From positions 1 to 43,464 of the forward strand of contig JADLEL010000133.1 in assembly GCA_020846145.1 (NCBI GenBank): a DNA stretch of 43,464 nucleotides, written 5' to 3'. Source of the DNA: Pirellulales bacterium. Lineage in GTDB: Bacteria; Planctomycetota; Planctomycetia; Pirellulales; Thermoguttaceae. The notes beneath the pieces are model-generated. The model was not told the DNA's origin and did not search any database. It saw only the letters and a program-made list of their open reading frames with translations. Position 1 is the first letter of the stretch; the number at the start of each line of letters is the position of its first letter. This document shows positions 8,609-15,843 of this stretch, piece by piece. Made by a program: the position numbers and the translations under genes.

Positions 8609-8813
8609 GTAAGCGTTCACGCCCCGGTCGGGGACTGGTCCATTTTTCGGCCTGAAAACGTATTTTGTGTACAAACGGTAGGCCGAAAACATGGACCTGT
8701 CCCCTTCCCGCGGCGCGAGGGGGACAGTCCCATTTTCGCGGCGATTAAGAACTTTTACGATACCATCATCTTTCGCGCCGCAAAAATCGGGACAGTCCCC
8801 TGTGAACGGTTAC
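8609..8813 (-). mobile_element. MITE copy B, 205 bp, IS66-type, with 8-bp target duplication
   Basis: The ends are GTAAGCGTTCAC (8609-8620) and GTGAACGGTTAC (8802-8813), imperfect inverted repeats beginning GTAA. The flanking 8-bp direct repeat GAATAATC is perfect (8601-8608 and 8814-8821). GTAA ends plus 8-bp duplications are the signature of IS66-family insertion. There are two internal palindromes: GGGGACTGGTCCAT with ATGGACCTGTCCCC, and GGGACAGTCCC with its repeat near the other end. No coding capacity. The GTAAGCG end points at the start of the beta-propeller gene, 84 bp away. Confidence 0.9.
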
Positions 8814-9104
8814 GAATAATCGCATGGAAAGGAGAACGGCCTACGGATTTCGCGCGCAAGAAGCCCTCGAAATCGCACGATATCGCCATGAGGAGGCATC
8901 TCCGAACCGGAATTCACCCCCGTATTCCGCCGAGAGGATTTTTGGCAATTCATTGACGAAAACAAGCCTCTGGAAAGATCGATTCGTTTCCCGTAAAATG
9001 TGCTTTCCCTAACCAACCACCTCCCCCCTTGTGGCGGGAATCCTTGCAACTGTTCAAGCAAGCCGACACTGATGTCCGAACTGAAATCCGATGAGGGATA
9101 CTCG

Positions 9105-10529
9105 ATGAATCCTCTTTCCCCAACATCTCTTCCCACAAAAACCACGCACTACCGCTGGGTGGTATGCGCGCTGATGTTTTTCGCCACGACGATCAATTAC
9201 GTGGATCGCCAGGTTTTCGGGATTTTAGCGCCGACCCTGACGGACGAGTTCAAGTGGACGGAGAAAAACTACGCCTTCATCGTGATTGCGTTCACCTTTG
9301 CCTACGCCATAGGCTATGCAGCCGCCGGTCGAATGATGGACCGGATCGGGGTGCGAAAGGGATTTCTGTTGGCGGTCGGCGTCTGGAGTCTGGCGGCGAT
9401 GGCGCACGGCTTGGTTGGTCCCTTCGTCCCCTGGTTTCAGACCGTGTTCGCCGGAACGCTGCTGGGCAGCGTCACGCCCGCGATCTTGTCGGTGGCCGGA
9501 TTCAGCGTGGCCCGCGTCGCCTTGGGACTGGCCGAAGGGGGCAACTTTCCCGGCGCGATCAAGACGGTGGGCGAATGGCATCCGAAAAAGGAACGGGCCT
9601 TTTCGACGGGCATCTTCAACAGCGGCTCGAATGTGGGGATCATAATCGCCGCTTACAGCGTGCCGTTCATCGTGGAAGTTTTGCACTGGGGTTGGACGGG
9701 GGCGTTTTATTTAACCGGCGCGCTGGGATTCGTTTGGATGGTATTTTGGTGGTTGATGTACGACAGCCCCGAGCGGCATCCGCGGGTATCGCCGGCGGAG
9801 TTGGCGCTGATTCGCAGCGATCCGCCCGATCCGCCCGAAAAAATTCCGTGGCTTAGCCTCTTGGGGCATCGTCAAACCTGGGCCTATACCACGGCGATGT
9901 TCCTGGTAAGCCCCGTCTGGTGGTTTTATATGTATTGGATGCCGAAATTTCTCAAGAACGACTACGGCATCGACTTGGGGCAGGTGTTTTGGCCCCTGCT
10001 AGTGGTTTATTTGTTGGCCGACGTGGGCAGCATCGGCGGCGGCGGACTTTCCTCCTGGTTGATCAAGCGCGGCGCATCGATCAACGCCGCGCGGAAAACG
10101 GCCTTTCTCGTCTGTTCGCTGTGCGTCGTTCCGGTGATGTTCGTCCCCCGCGTTTCCAGTACGTTAACGCATTTCTCATCCGCGGTCAGCATGTGGATAT
10201 CGGTTTTGCTCGTGGGGATCGCCGCCGCCGCTCATGCGGGATTTTCCGCCAATCTCTACACCATCGTCTCCGACACCGTTCCCCGGAAAGCCATCAGTTC
10301 GGTGGTCGGCATCGGGGGAATGGCTTCGGGATTGGGCATGATTTTGCTTTCCACGTTGGTCGGCAACGTGCTCGATTCCTACAAGGACGCTGCCGGTAAA
10401 ACGGACTACTTGATCCCCTTCGTCATTGCGGGGACCACCTATTTAACCGCCACGGCGGTGATCCACATGCTGCTGCCCCGACTCGAACCGATGCAGTTCG
10501 ATGAGGCGAACAATGCCCCTGCCCCCTAA
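9105..10529 (+). CDS. MFS transporter, hexuronate/anion:cation symporter type
   Basis: A 474-residue polytopic membrane protein with about 12 hydrophobic segments. TTINYVDRQVFGILAPTL in the first helix and GGNFPGAIKTVGEWHPKKER after helix 4 are hallmarks of the ACS family, which includes ExuT and other sugar-acid carriers. It should import uronates or similar sugar acids across the inner membrane. The start at 9105 has GAGGGA seven bases upstream; earlier in-frame ATGs (9000, 9072) lack a ribosome site. It is the first gene of a co-directional run with uronate isomerase, KDPG aldolase and a URO-D-like gene. Substrate is inferred from this context. Confidence 0.88.
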   Translation: MNPLSPTSLPTKTTHYRWVVCALMFFATTINYVDRQVFGILAPTLTDEFKWTEKNYAFIVIAFTFAYAIGYAAAGRMMDRIGVRKGFLLAVGVWSLAAMAHGLVGPFVPWFQTVFAGTLLGSVTPAILSVAGFSVARVALGLAEGGNFPGAIKTVGEWHPKKERAFSTGIFNSGSNVGIIIAAYSVPFIVEVLHWGWTGAFYLTGALGFVWMVFWWLMYDSPERHPRVSPAELALIRSDPPDPPEKIPWLSLLGHRQTWAYTTAMFLVSPVWWFYMYWMPKFLKNDYGIDLGQVFWPLLVVYLLADVGSIGGGGLSSWLIKRGASINAARKTAFLVCSLCVVPVMFVPRVSSTLTHFSSAVSMWISVLLVGIAAAAHAGFSANLYTIVSDTVPRKAISSVVGIGGMASGLGMILLSTLVGNVLDSYKDAAGKTDYLIPFVIAGTTYLTATAVIHMLLPRLEPMQFDEANNAPAP

Positions 10530-10555
10530 CGCCGTCGCCGTCGGTTCCGGGCTAA
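10530..10555 (+). repeat. Half copy of the palindrome found at 35777-35851
   Basis: CGCCGTCGCCGTCGG followed by TTCCGGGCTAA matches the right arm at 35826-35851 with two differences. Only one arm is present here, directly after the transporter stop codon. Confidence 0.6.
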
Positions 10556-10598
10556 ACGATTAGAAATGTTTTCAAAACACGCAGATCGAGAAGTATCC

Positions 10599-12020
10599 AT
10601 GCAAACCGCCAATGCGCCGGAATTCATGTCCGAGGACTTTTTGCTCGAAACCGCGCCCGCCCGCGAGTTGTATCACGGTTACGCGGCGGAGATGCCGATC
10701 ATCGACTACCATTGTCATTTGCCGCCCGCGGAGATCGCCGGGGACAAGCGTTGGGACAACATCGCACAGATTTGGCTTTGCGACGATCATTACAAGTGGC
10801 GCGCGATGCGTACGGCGGGCGTGGCGGAGCGGTTTTGCACGGGCGACGCGAGCGATTGGGAAAAGTTCGAGAAATACGCGGAAACGATGCCCAAGCTGCT
10901 CCGCAATCCGCTTTACCACTGGACGCACTTGGAGTTGAAGCGCTATTTCGGCGTTTCGGGCCGCCTGCTGGGGCCGGACACGGCGAAAAGCATCTACGAG
11001 GAGTGCAATGGGCGAATCCGCGCGGCCGATTTTTCCTGCCGGGCGATCATGAAGCAATCGCGGGTCGAACTGGTCTGCACGACGGACGATCCCGCCGATT
11101 CGCTGGAAGATCATCGGGCGATTGCGGCCGACAAATCATTTTCCATCCGCGTGCTGCCGACGTGGCGGCCCGACAAGGCGCTGGCGGCGGAAAAGCCCGC
11201 CGTTTTCGGCCCGTGGCTCGCGCGGCTCGAAAGTGCGGCGGCGATGCGCGTTTCCACGCTCGACGATCTGCTCGCCGCGCTCAAGAAACGCCACGACTTT
11301 TTCGCGGAAACCGGCTGCCGGCTCTCCGATCGCGGCATCGACACCTTCTTTGCCGAGGACTGCACCGCCGCGCAGGCGGCGGCGGTCTTCGCGCAAGCGC
11401 GGGACGGCAAGATTCCCTCGCCCGAAGAGGCGCTGCGCTACAAGTCTTTTCTGCTCCACGAACTGGCCGTGATGGACGCGGAGAAGGGCTGGACGCAGCA
11501 AATCCATTACGGCGCGCTCCGCAGCGCGAACGCGAGGATGCTGAAGAAGCTCGGTCCGGACAAGGGCTTCGATTCGATCGGCGATTGGCCGGCGGCCGAG
11601 TCGATGGCCCGATATTTCGACCGGCTCGACCAAAAAGGGCGTCTGCCGAAGACGATCATTTACAATCTGAATCCCCGCGACAACGAGCTGGTGGCGACGA
11701 TGTTGGGCAATTTCCAAGACGGCGTTACGCCCGGCAAGCTGCAGTTCGGCAGCGGGTGGTGGTTCCTCGACCAGTTGGACGGGATGGCGCGGCAGATCGA
11801 AGCGCTCTCGCAACTCGGATTGTTGAGCCAATTCGTCGGCATGTTGACCGACAGCCGCTCGTTCCTTTCCTATACGCGGCACGAGTATTTCCGGCGGCTG
11901 TTGTGCAACATCCTGGGCGGGGACATGGCCCGCGGCCTGATTCCCAACGATCTTCCCCTCGTGGGCAAAATGGTGCAAGATATCAGTTACAACAACGCCA
12001 AGCGATATTTCGGTTTTTAA
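10599..12020 (+). CDS. uxaC: Uronate isomerase (glucuronate/galacturonate isomerase)
   Basis: A 473-residue member of the amidohydrolase-fold uronate isomerases, close to the E. coli length of 470. It converts D-glucuronate to D-fructuronate and D-galacturonate to D-tagaturonate. PIIDYHCHLPP (HCH at 38-40) is the metal-binding HxH. Other family features are LLQR-type helices, AVMDAEKGWTQQIHYGALR, FGSGWWFLDQ and MLTDSRSFLSYTRHEYFRR near the C-terminus. The start at 10599 (MQTANAPEF) is chosen because GAGAAG precedes it and it fits the family length; an ATG 11 codons earlier is possible. It follows the transporter by about 70 bp and precedes eda by 16 bp, so it is probably co-transcribed. Confidence 0.95.
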   Translation: MQTANAPEFMSEDFLLETAPARELYHGYAAEMPIIDYHCHLPPAEIAGDKRWDNIAQIWLCDDHYKWRAMRTAGVAERFCTGDASDWEKFEKYAETMPKLLRNPLYHWTHLELKRYFGVSGRLLGPDTAKSIYEECNGRIRAADFSCRAIMKQSRVELVCTTDDPADSLEDHRAIAADKSFSIRVLPTWRPDKALAAEKPAVFGPWLARLESAAAMRVSTLDDLLAALKKRHDFFAETGCRLSDRGIDTFFAEDCTAAQAAAVFAQARDGKIPSPEEALRYKSFLLHELAVMDAEKGWTQQIHYGALRSANARMLKKLGPDKGFDSIGDWPAAESMARYFDRLDQKGRLPKTIIYNLNPRDNELVATMLGNFQDGVTPGKLQFGSGWWFLDQLDGMARQIEALSQLGLLSQFVGMLTDSRSFLSYTRHEYFRRLLCNILGGDMARGLIPNDLPLVGKMVQDISYNNAKRYFGF

Positions 12021-12036
12021 TGCCAAGAGATCAACG

Positions 12037-12699
12037 ATGTTTTGCGAAGAGGTTAAAAATCGCCTTGAAGCAGCCGGCGTCGTCGCGGTAACGGTGGTGG
12101 AGCATGCCGCCGATGCCGTTCCGCTCGCCCGCGCCTTGCTCGCCGGCGGCATCGACGCGATGGAGATCACGATGCGCACGGCGGCCGCGCTCGATGCGCT
12201 CCGCGCGATTCGGGCGGAAGCGCCGGAGATGGAAGTCGGCGCGGGCACGGTGCTTACGCCCGAGCAGGCGCGCGAGTGCAAAGCGGCCGGCGCTTCGTTC
12301 GCGGTGGCGCCGGGCACGTCGCCGCGCACGATGCAAGCCGCGCAAGATTGCGGCCTGTCGTTCGCGCCCGGCGTGATGACGCCCTCGGACATCGAGACGG
12401 CGCTTGGATTCGGTTGCCGGGTGCTGAAGTATTTCCCCGCCGAGACGGCAGGGGGGATCGCGCATTTGAAGCATATCGCCGCGCCGTACGCGCATTTGGC
12501 GCTGCGGTTCATGCCGACGGGCGGGATCAATCTCGACAATCTGCCGGCGTATCTCGAATCGCCCTTGGTCGCCGCGGTGGGGGGCACCTGGCTGGCCAAA
12601 ACCGAGCAGATTGCGGCGGGGGATTGGCCGAAAATCACGGCAACCGCCTTGGCTTCGAAGGAGATCGTGCTACAATTGCGTAATAAGAACCGTTCCTAA
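12037..12699 (+). CDS. eda: 2-keto-3-deoxy-6-phosphogluconate (KDPG) aldolase
   Basis: A 220-residue class I aldolase that splits KDPG into pyruvate and glyceraldehyde-3-phosphate, the last step of hexuronate degradation and of the Entner-Doudoroff pathway. MEITMRT (E43, general acid/base), VGAGTVLT (67-74), APGVMTPSDIE (110-120) and the Schiff-base lysine K131 in LKYFPAE are all present, as is the FMPTGGI phosphate-binding loop. The length fits the family. It is 16 bp after uxaC, in an operon-like arrangement. A KDPGal aldolase activity is possible but cannot be separated by sequence alone. Confidence 0.93.
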   Translation: MFCEEVKNRLEAAGVVAVTVVEHAADAVPLARALLAGGIDAMEITMRTAAALDALRAIRAEAPEMEVGAGTVLTPEQARECKAAGASFAVAPGTSPRTMQAAQDCGLSFAPGVMTPSDIETALGFGCRVLKYFPAETAGGIAHLKHIAAPYAHLALRFMPTGGINLDNLPAYLESPLVAAVGGTWLAKTEQIAAGDWPKITATALASKEIVLQLRNKNRS

Positions 12700-12853
12700 T
12701 ATCAAAATATTCCTACTTGTTCCCACGCTTCAGCGTCGTTGCAGCACTAACTAATGCTGGATTTTACACTTACGCCTAGGACGCAGGAGTGTCCTCAATT
12801 TGCGTTCCCTCGTTCCTGTTTGGGAATTCGAAGAACCTATCGGCATCATCACT
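12700..12853. other. Intergenic gap with a degenerate hairpin repeat
   Basis: Contains AGGAC-GCAGGAG-TGTCCT (about 12778-12795), a hairpin of the same general design as those at 43401-43451, and a degenerate TTCCCACGCTTCAGCG string. No gene or clear promoter is seen. Confidence 0.4.
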
Positions 12854-13912
12854 ATGAAAGCGGCGGAAATGTTACTGCCCGTTGAAATCGTCCTCGCCCC
12901 CGATTGGTGGCATGCGCATACCGGAATGTGCTTCGACCGGGACTTTTTTTTCCACCCCGTTCGGCGGGTGGAGGCCGAACGGAAAATGGAGCAGGTGCTT
13001 TACGAGCGCTGGGGCAACTTCGGCCTGGGCCGAGATCGGGACCGCGATTTGCCTCTGGTGGGGGCGACGCATTTGGCAGCGGGCTATCTCTTGTCGGAAA
13101 TGCTGGGTTGCCATGTGGAATATTGCGATAACCGCCCGCCCACGGTCCATCCGGCGGGGCGGGAGGAACTGAGCATCGACGAAGAGACGGCCTTCCGCTC
13201 CGACGCCTTTCGCCGGTTCGAGAAGTTGATCGACGATCTGAAGACGCGGCACGGCTATCTGGTCGGCGATACGAACTGGGGCGGCGTGTTGAACCTGGGG
13301 ATGGACTTGCACGGGCAGATGCTGCTGTCCGATATGATCGAACAGCCGGAGCAGGTGGCAAGTTTTTTCGGGCAACTGGGCCGCGTGATCGACCGATTCG
13401 TCGGCATGGTCGAGCGGGAAACCGGCAGCAGCAGCATTTCGGTCAATCGAAACGTGCTTCATTTCTCGGAGCCGATTTTCCTGCATTCCGAATGTTCGCT
13501 CACGATGATTTCCGTTTCGCACTACGAGCGATTTCTGCTGCCCCTCGATCTGGCTTGGAGCGAATGCCGCCGACCGTTCGGCATTCATTATTGCGGGCTG
13601 GATCCGCACCGCTTCGCGGCCTCGTTCGCCAAAATACCGCACCTCGATTTCCTCGACGTAGGCTGGGGCGGCAATCTGAAGGTGCTGCGGGCGGCTTTGC
13701 CCAACACTTTTTTGAATATCCGCCTCAGCCCCGTGGAAATCGTCCGTCTAACTCCCGAAGAGATCGCTGGAACGGTCCGCCGCCTGGTGGCCGACGCGGG
13801 CGGACCGGCGCAGGCCGGCGTCTGCTGCATTAACATCGACAGGAACGTTACCGACGAGCAGATCGCGGCCATCTTCCGAACGGTCGAGGAGTTGAAAAAA
13901 GAGGCGAATTAG
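12854..13912 (+). CDS. Uroporphyrinogen-decarboxylase-like (MtaA-type) methyltransferase homologue
   Basis: A 352-residue cytosolic protein of the URO-D/MtaA superfamily. H245-x-C247 in IHYCGLDPH, with C324/C325 near the C-terminus in GVCCINID, matches the HxC...C zinc site of corrinoid-linked methyltransferases (MtaA type). That is unlike true uroporphyrinogen decarboxylase, so heme synthesis is unlikely. The gene follows eda in a uronate operon, suggesting demethylation or methyl transfer on a sugar-derived compound. That role is inference, and no corrinoid protein is present in the window. The start at 12854 is chosen at MKAAEM; an upstream ATG at 12800 lies in repeat-like sequence. Its last 39 codons are duplicated at 14712-14830. 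Confidence 0.75.
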   Translation: MKAAEMLLPVEIVLAPDWWHAHTGMCFDRDFFFHPVRRVEAERKMEQVLYERWGNFGLGRDRDRDLPLVGATHLAAGYLLSEMLGCHVEYCDNRPPTVHPAGREELSIDEETAFRSDAFRRFEKLIDDLKTRHGYLVGDTNWGGVLNLGMDLHGQMLLSDMIEQPEQVASFFGQLGRVIDRFVGMVERETGSSSISVNRNVLHFSEPIFLHSECSLTMISVSHYERFLLPLDLAWSECRRPFGIHYCGLDPHRFAASFAKIPHLDFLDVGWGGNLKVLRAALPNTFLNIRLSPVEIVRLTPEEIAGTVRRLVADAGGPAQAGVCCINIDRNVTDEQIAAIFRTVEELKKEAN

Positions 13913-14097
13913 CAGGCCCCGCACGCCGGGGGGATATTGCGCGGAAATCGGTGACCGTCAAAGGATAACGCGGAGAATCGGAAGATAGATGCGGAAGGTT
14001 GGCAGGTACGACTCTGGGACGGCGGATATGGAAAGGCGCGAGTTCCTAATTCGCCCATACGGTATCCTACCGGCGCAGCCAGCCGAGCGGCGAGGGG
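13913..14097. other. Intergenic gap, no gene seen
   Basis: No ORF with coding character and no recognised RNA. It separates the URO-D-like gene from the Uma2 promoter. Confidence 0.4.
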
Positions 14098-14126
14098 TTG
14101 AAGTTCCTATGCGCGCCGATTAGAAT
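14098..14126 (+). promoter_or_regulatory. Promoter of a probably leaderless Uma2 gene
   Basis: TTGAAG (14098-14103), exactly 17 bp, TAGAAT (14121-14126). The ATG at 14133 is seven bases after the -10 box, where transcription would start. There is no ribosome site, so the mRNA is probably leaderless. Confidence 0.65.
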
Positions 14127-14132
14127 ATCGGT

Positions 14133-14681
14133 ATGGCGACGATCGAACAGTTATTGACGGCGGAGCGGTATTTTGAGCTCGGCGACATCGGGCCGTCGGA
14201 GTTGCTGCGCGGAGGATTGGTTAGGATGTCGCCGGCTTTCTTCAACCACGGGTGGATCGCGAACAATATCGATTTGGCGTTGACTTTATTCGTGAAGAAA
14301 CACCGGTTAGGAGTCGTCGTCACGGCTGAGGCCGGCTTCCTTATCGAACGCAATCCCGACACCGTCCGCGTGCCCGACGTGGCGTTCATTCGCGCGGAGC
14401 GGATGCCGCCGGAGGGGGTGGCGAAGTTCTTCCCCGGCCCGCCCGATCTGGCCGTTGAAGTCGTCTCTCCCAGCGACCGGCCGGCCGACGTTTCGGCAAA
14501 AGTACAGGACTGGCTCCGCGCCGGCTGTATGGTCGTTTGGCTCGTCGATCCCGCCACGCACACCGTCGCCCTCCATCGCCGCGAGGCGGATGCGATCGTA
14601 TTTTCCGAAAACGAACTCCTCCAGTGCGACGATCTGCTTCCCGGCTTTGCCGTTCCGGTGGGCGATATCTTTACGATTTGA
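14133..14681 (+). CDS. Uma2-family (DUF820) restriction-endonuclease-like protein
   Basis: A 182-residue protein of the Uma2 family, a PD-(D/E)XK-fold group greatly expanded in cyanobacteria and planctomycetes and often of unknown target. VPDVAF (D82), DLAVEVVSPSD (E109) and K123 in VSAKVQDWLRAG give the expected acid-acid-lysine active site. VVWLVDPATHTV is the usual strand after it. Such genes are frequently mobile or scattered. Here it splits two copies of sequence from the end of the URO-D-like gene, which suggests a later arrival in the uronate operon. The promoter overlaps the start region (leaderless). Confidence 0.9.
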   Translation: MATIEQLLTAERYFELGDIGPSELLRGGLVRMSPAFFNHGWIANNIDLALTLFVKKHRLGVVVTAEAGFLIERNPDTVRVPDVAFIRAERMPPEGVAKFFPGPPDLAVEVVSPSDRPADVSAKVQDWLRAGCMVVWLVDPATHTVALHRREADAIVFSENELLQCDDLLPGFAVPVGDIFTI

Positions 14682-14685
14682 GGGT

Positions 14686-14849
14686 GAAACGGGGACGCGG
14701 CTATTATTTATTCGCGGGCGGACCGGCGCAGGCCGGCGTCTGCTGCATCAACATCGACAAGAACGTTGCCGACGAACAGATCGCCGCGATCTTCCGAACG
14801 GCCGACGAGTTGCGGGCGGAGATGAAATAACTAGTTGCGTCCCCGTTTC
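14686..14849. repeat. 164-bp segment bounded by 13-bp perfect inverted repeat
   Basis: GAAACGGGGACGC (14686-14698) and GCGTCCCCGTTTC (14837-14849) enclose the duplicated tail of the URO-D-like gene. Similar ACGGGGAYGC strings occur at 15745-15755 and 15823-15832, on the far side of the low-GC gene. Confidence 0.6.
14712..14830 (+). pseudogene. Duplicated C-terminal fragment of the URO-D-like gene
   Basis: Translates to GGPAQAGVCCINIDKNVADE and on to an in-frame stop, matching the last 39 codons of the gene ending at 13912 with conservative changes only. The reading frame is kept but no start or catalytic core precedes it; the homology begins abruptly at CGCGGGCGGACC. It is best read as the remnant of a tandem second copy whose body was lost when the Uma2 segment arrived or by recombination between repeats. 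Confidence 0.8.
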
Positions 14850-14855
14850 AATCCC

Positions 14856-15572
14856 TCAATTGGTGCCCGCTTGTCTCAGCCTTGATCGCTGGAGGAAATC
14901 CCAAATTTCTAGTATTTCCTCTTTTGAGGTCAAAAACCACTCTGTTCCTGGTGCATCTTCAATCCATCTGTTCCAAATCATAAGAATTCTTTGTATGGTT
15001 TTCTCGATCCGAACGGATTCTTCAACCCTGATGCCAAGAAGTACTACGGGATTTTCTGGATTTGAAACTCCGCACTGGAAAGCAACGCGGTCAACTCCTG
15101 GAGAAGATGTACTTCCAATCTTGATGGGCATAAGGCTTTCCCCTTTCAGAGCTGCGAGTTCGATGTGGCAAGGGAACGTATAGCAGTACACCGTCTCGTC
15201 ACCTACGCCACGCCACTCCAAAGCATCGAACTGTTGGCAAGAGTCTTGCTCTTCAATGCTGTCTTCCGTCTTGATATCTCCTTCTCGCTCAGCAGTGAAC
15301 TCTCCCGGTCTTCTAATGGCACCTAAACCAGCTTGTTCCCATCCTTGCTCTAGGAGTGTGGTGCGAGCCCTTTTAGCTTGCTGGGTCGCATTTGTATTTG
15401 CGGGGATACCGCCAAGCTCAACATGAATTCGTGGAGCCTCTTTGATTAACCATTGGCGCTTCAATACAGCGCCTGGGCGGACATACTTCTCCGCAAGTTC
15501 CGCCAGTATGTTTGGCTTGACAGCTACTCCTCTGTACGGATAGTTGTCAGGTGTCCATGATGATTGCATCAC
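14856..15572 (-). CDS. GIY-YIG/T5orf172-like domain protein, lower GC
   Basis: A 238-residue protein. Its C-terminal half looks like a divergent GIY-YIG (T5orf172/MUG113-type) domain: VYCYTFP (128-134), PIKIGSTS (149-156), a downstream Arg (R162), and the late APGTEWFL with E211. The N-terminal half has no recognised domain. Base composition is visibly lower in GC than the flanking uronate genes, and it is on the opposite strand to its left-hand neighbours, so it was probably acquired. A nuclease or DNA-binding role is likely from the domain but unproven. A second ATG one codon downstream is equally possible. Confidence 0.6.
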   Translation of the reverse strand: MMQSSWTPDNYPYRGVAVKPNILAELAEKYVRPGAVLKRQWLIKEAPRIHVELGGIPANTNATQQAKRARTTLLEQGWEQAGLGAIRRPGEFTAEREGDIKTEDSIEEQDSCQQFDALEWRGVGDETVYCYTFPCHIELAALKGESLMPIKIGSTSSPGVDRVAFQCGVSNPENPVVLLGIRVEESVRIEKTIQRILMIWNRWIEDAPGTEWFLTSKEEILEIWDFLQRSRLRQAGTN

Positions 15573-15843
15573 TTACTCCTGCCGAGTAGGCCACTGTCGT
15601 GTCCGCGCCTCCTGCATCGTGATCGGTCTGATAGCTAGGTGGTCGCGTTTCACCAATTGCTAGAAAATTTGATTTAGGCCACTAGGACTAATTGTAGCCA
15701 GTGAGAATGGGTGAATCAAGCGAGGAGTCGGAGTTCGGACTTAAAACGGGGATGCAGTTAATATCTAAACGAATTCTTGATGTCATTGAACGGCCCCGCT
15801 TGATATGTCGGATTGGCTGGGGACGGGGACGCTTCTGCTCGCT
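15573..15843. other. Intergenic gap with ACGGGGAYGC repeats
   Basis: Low-complexity intergenic sequence holding two ACGGGGAYGC strings (15745-15755 and 15823-15832). No gene or RNA is recognised. It marks the right edge of the acquired segment. Confidence 0.35.

Noticed and set aside
10712..12091. Long plus-strand frame overlapping uxaC
   Set aside because: Low-complexity Arg/Gly translation in another frame of a well-supported gene.
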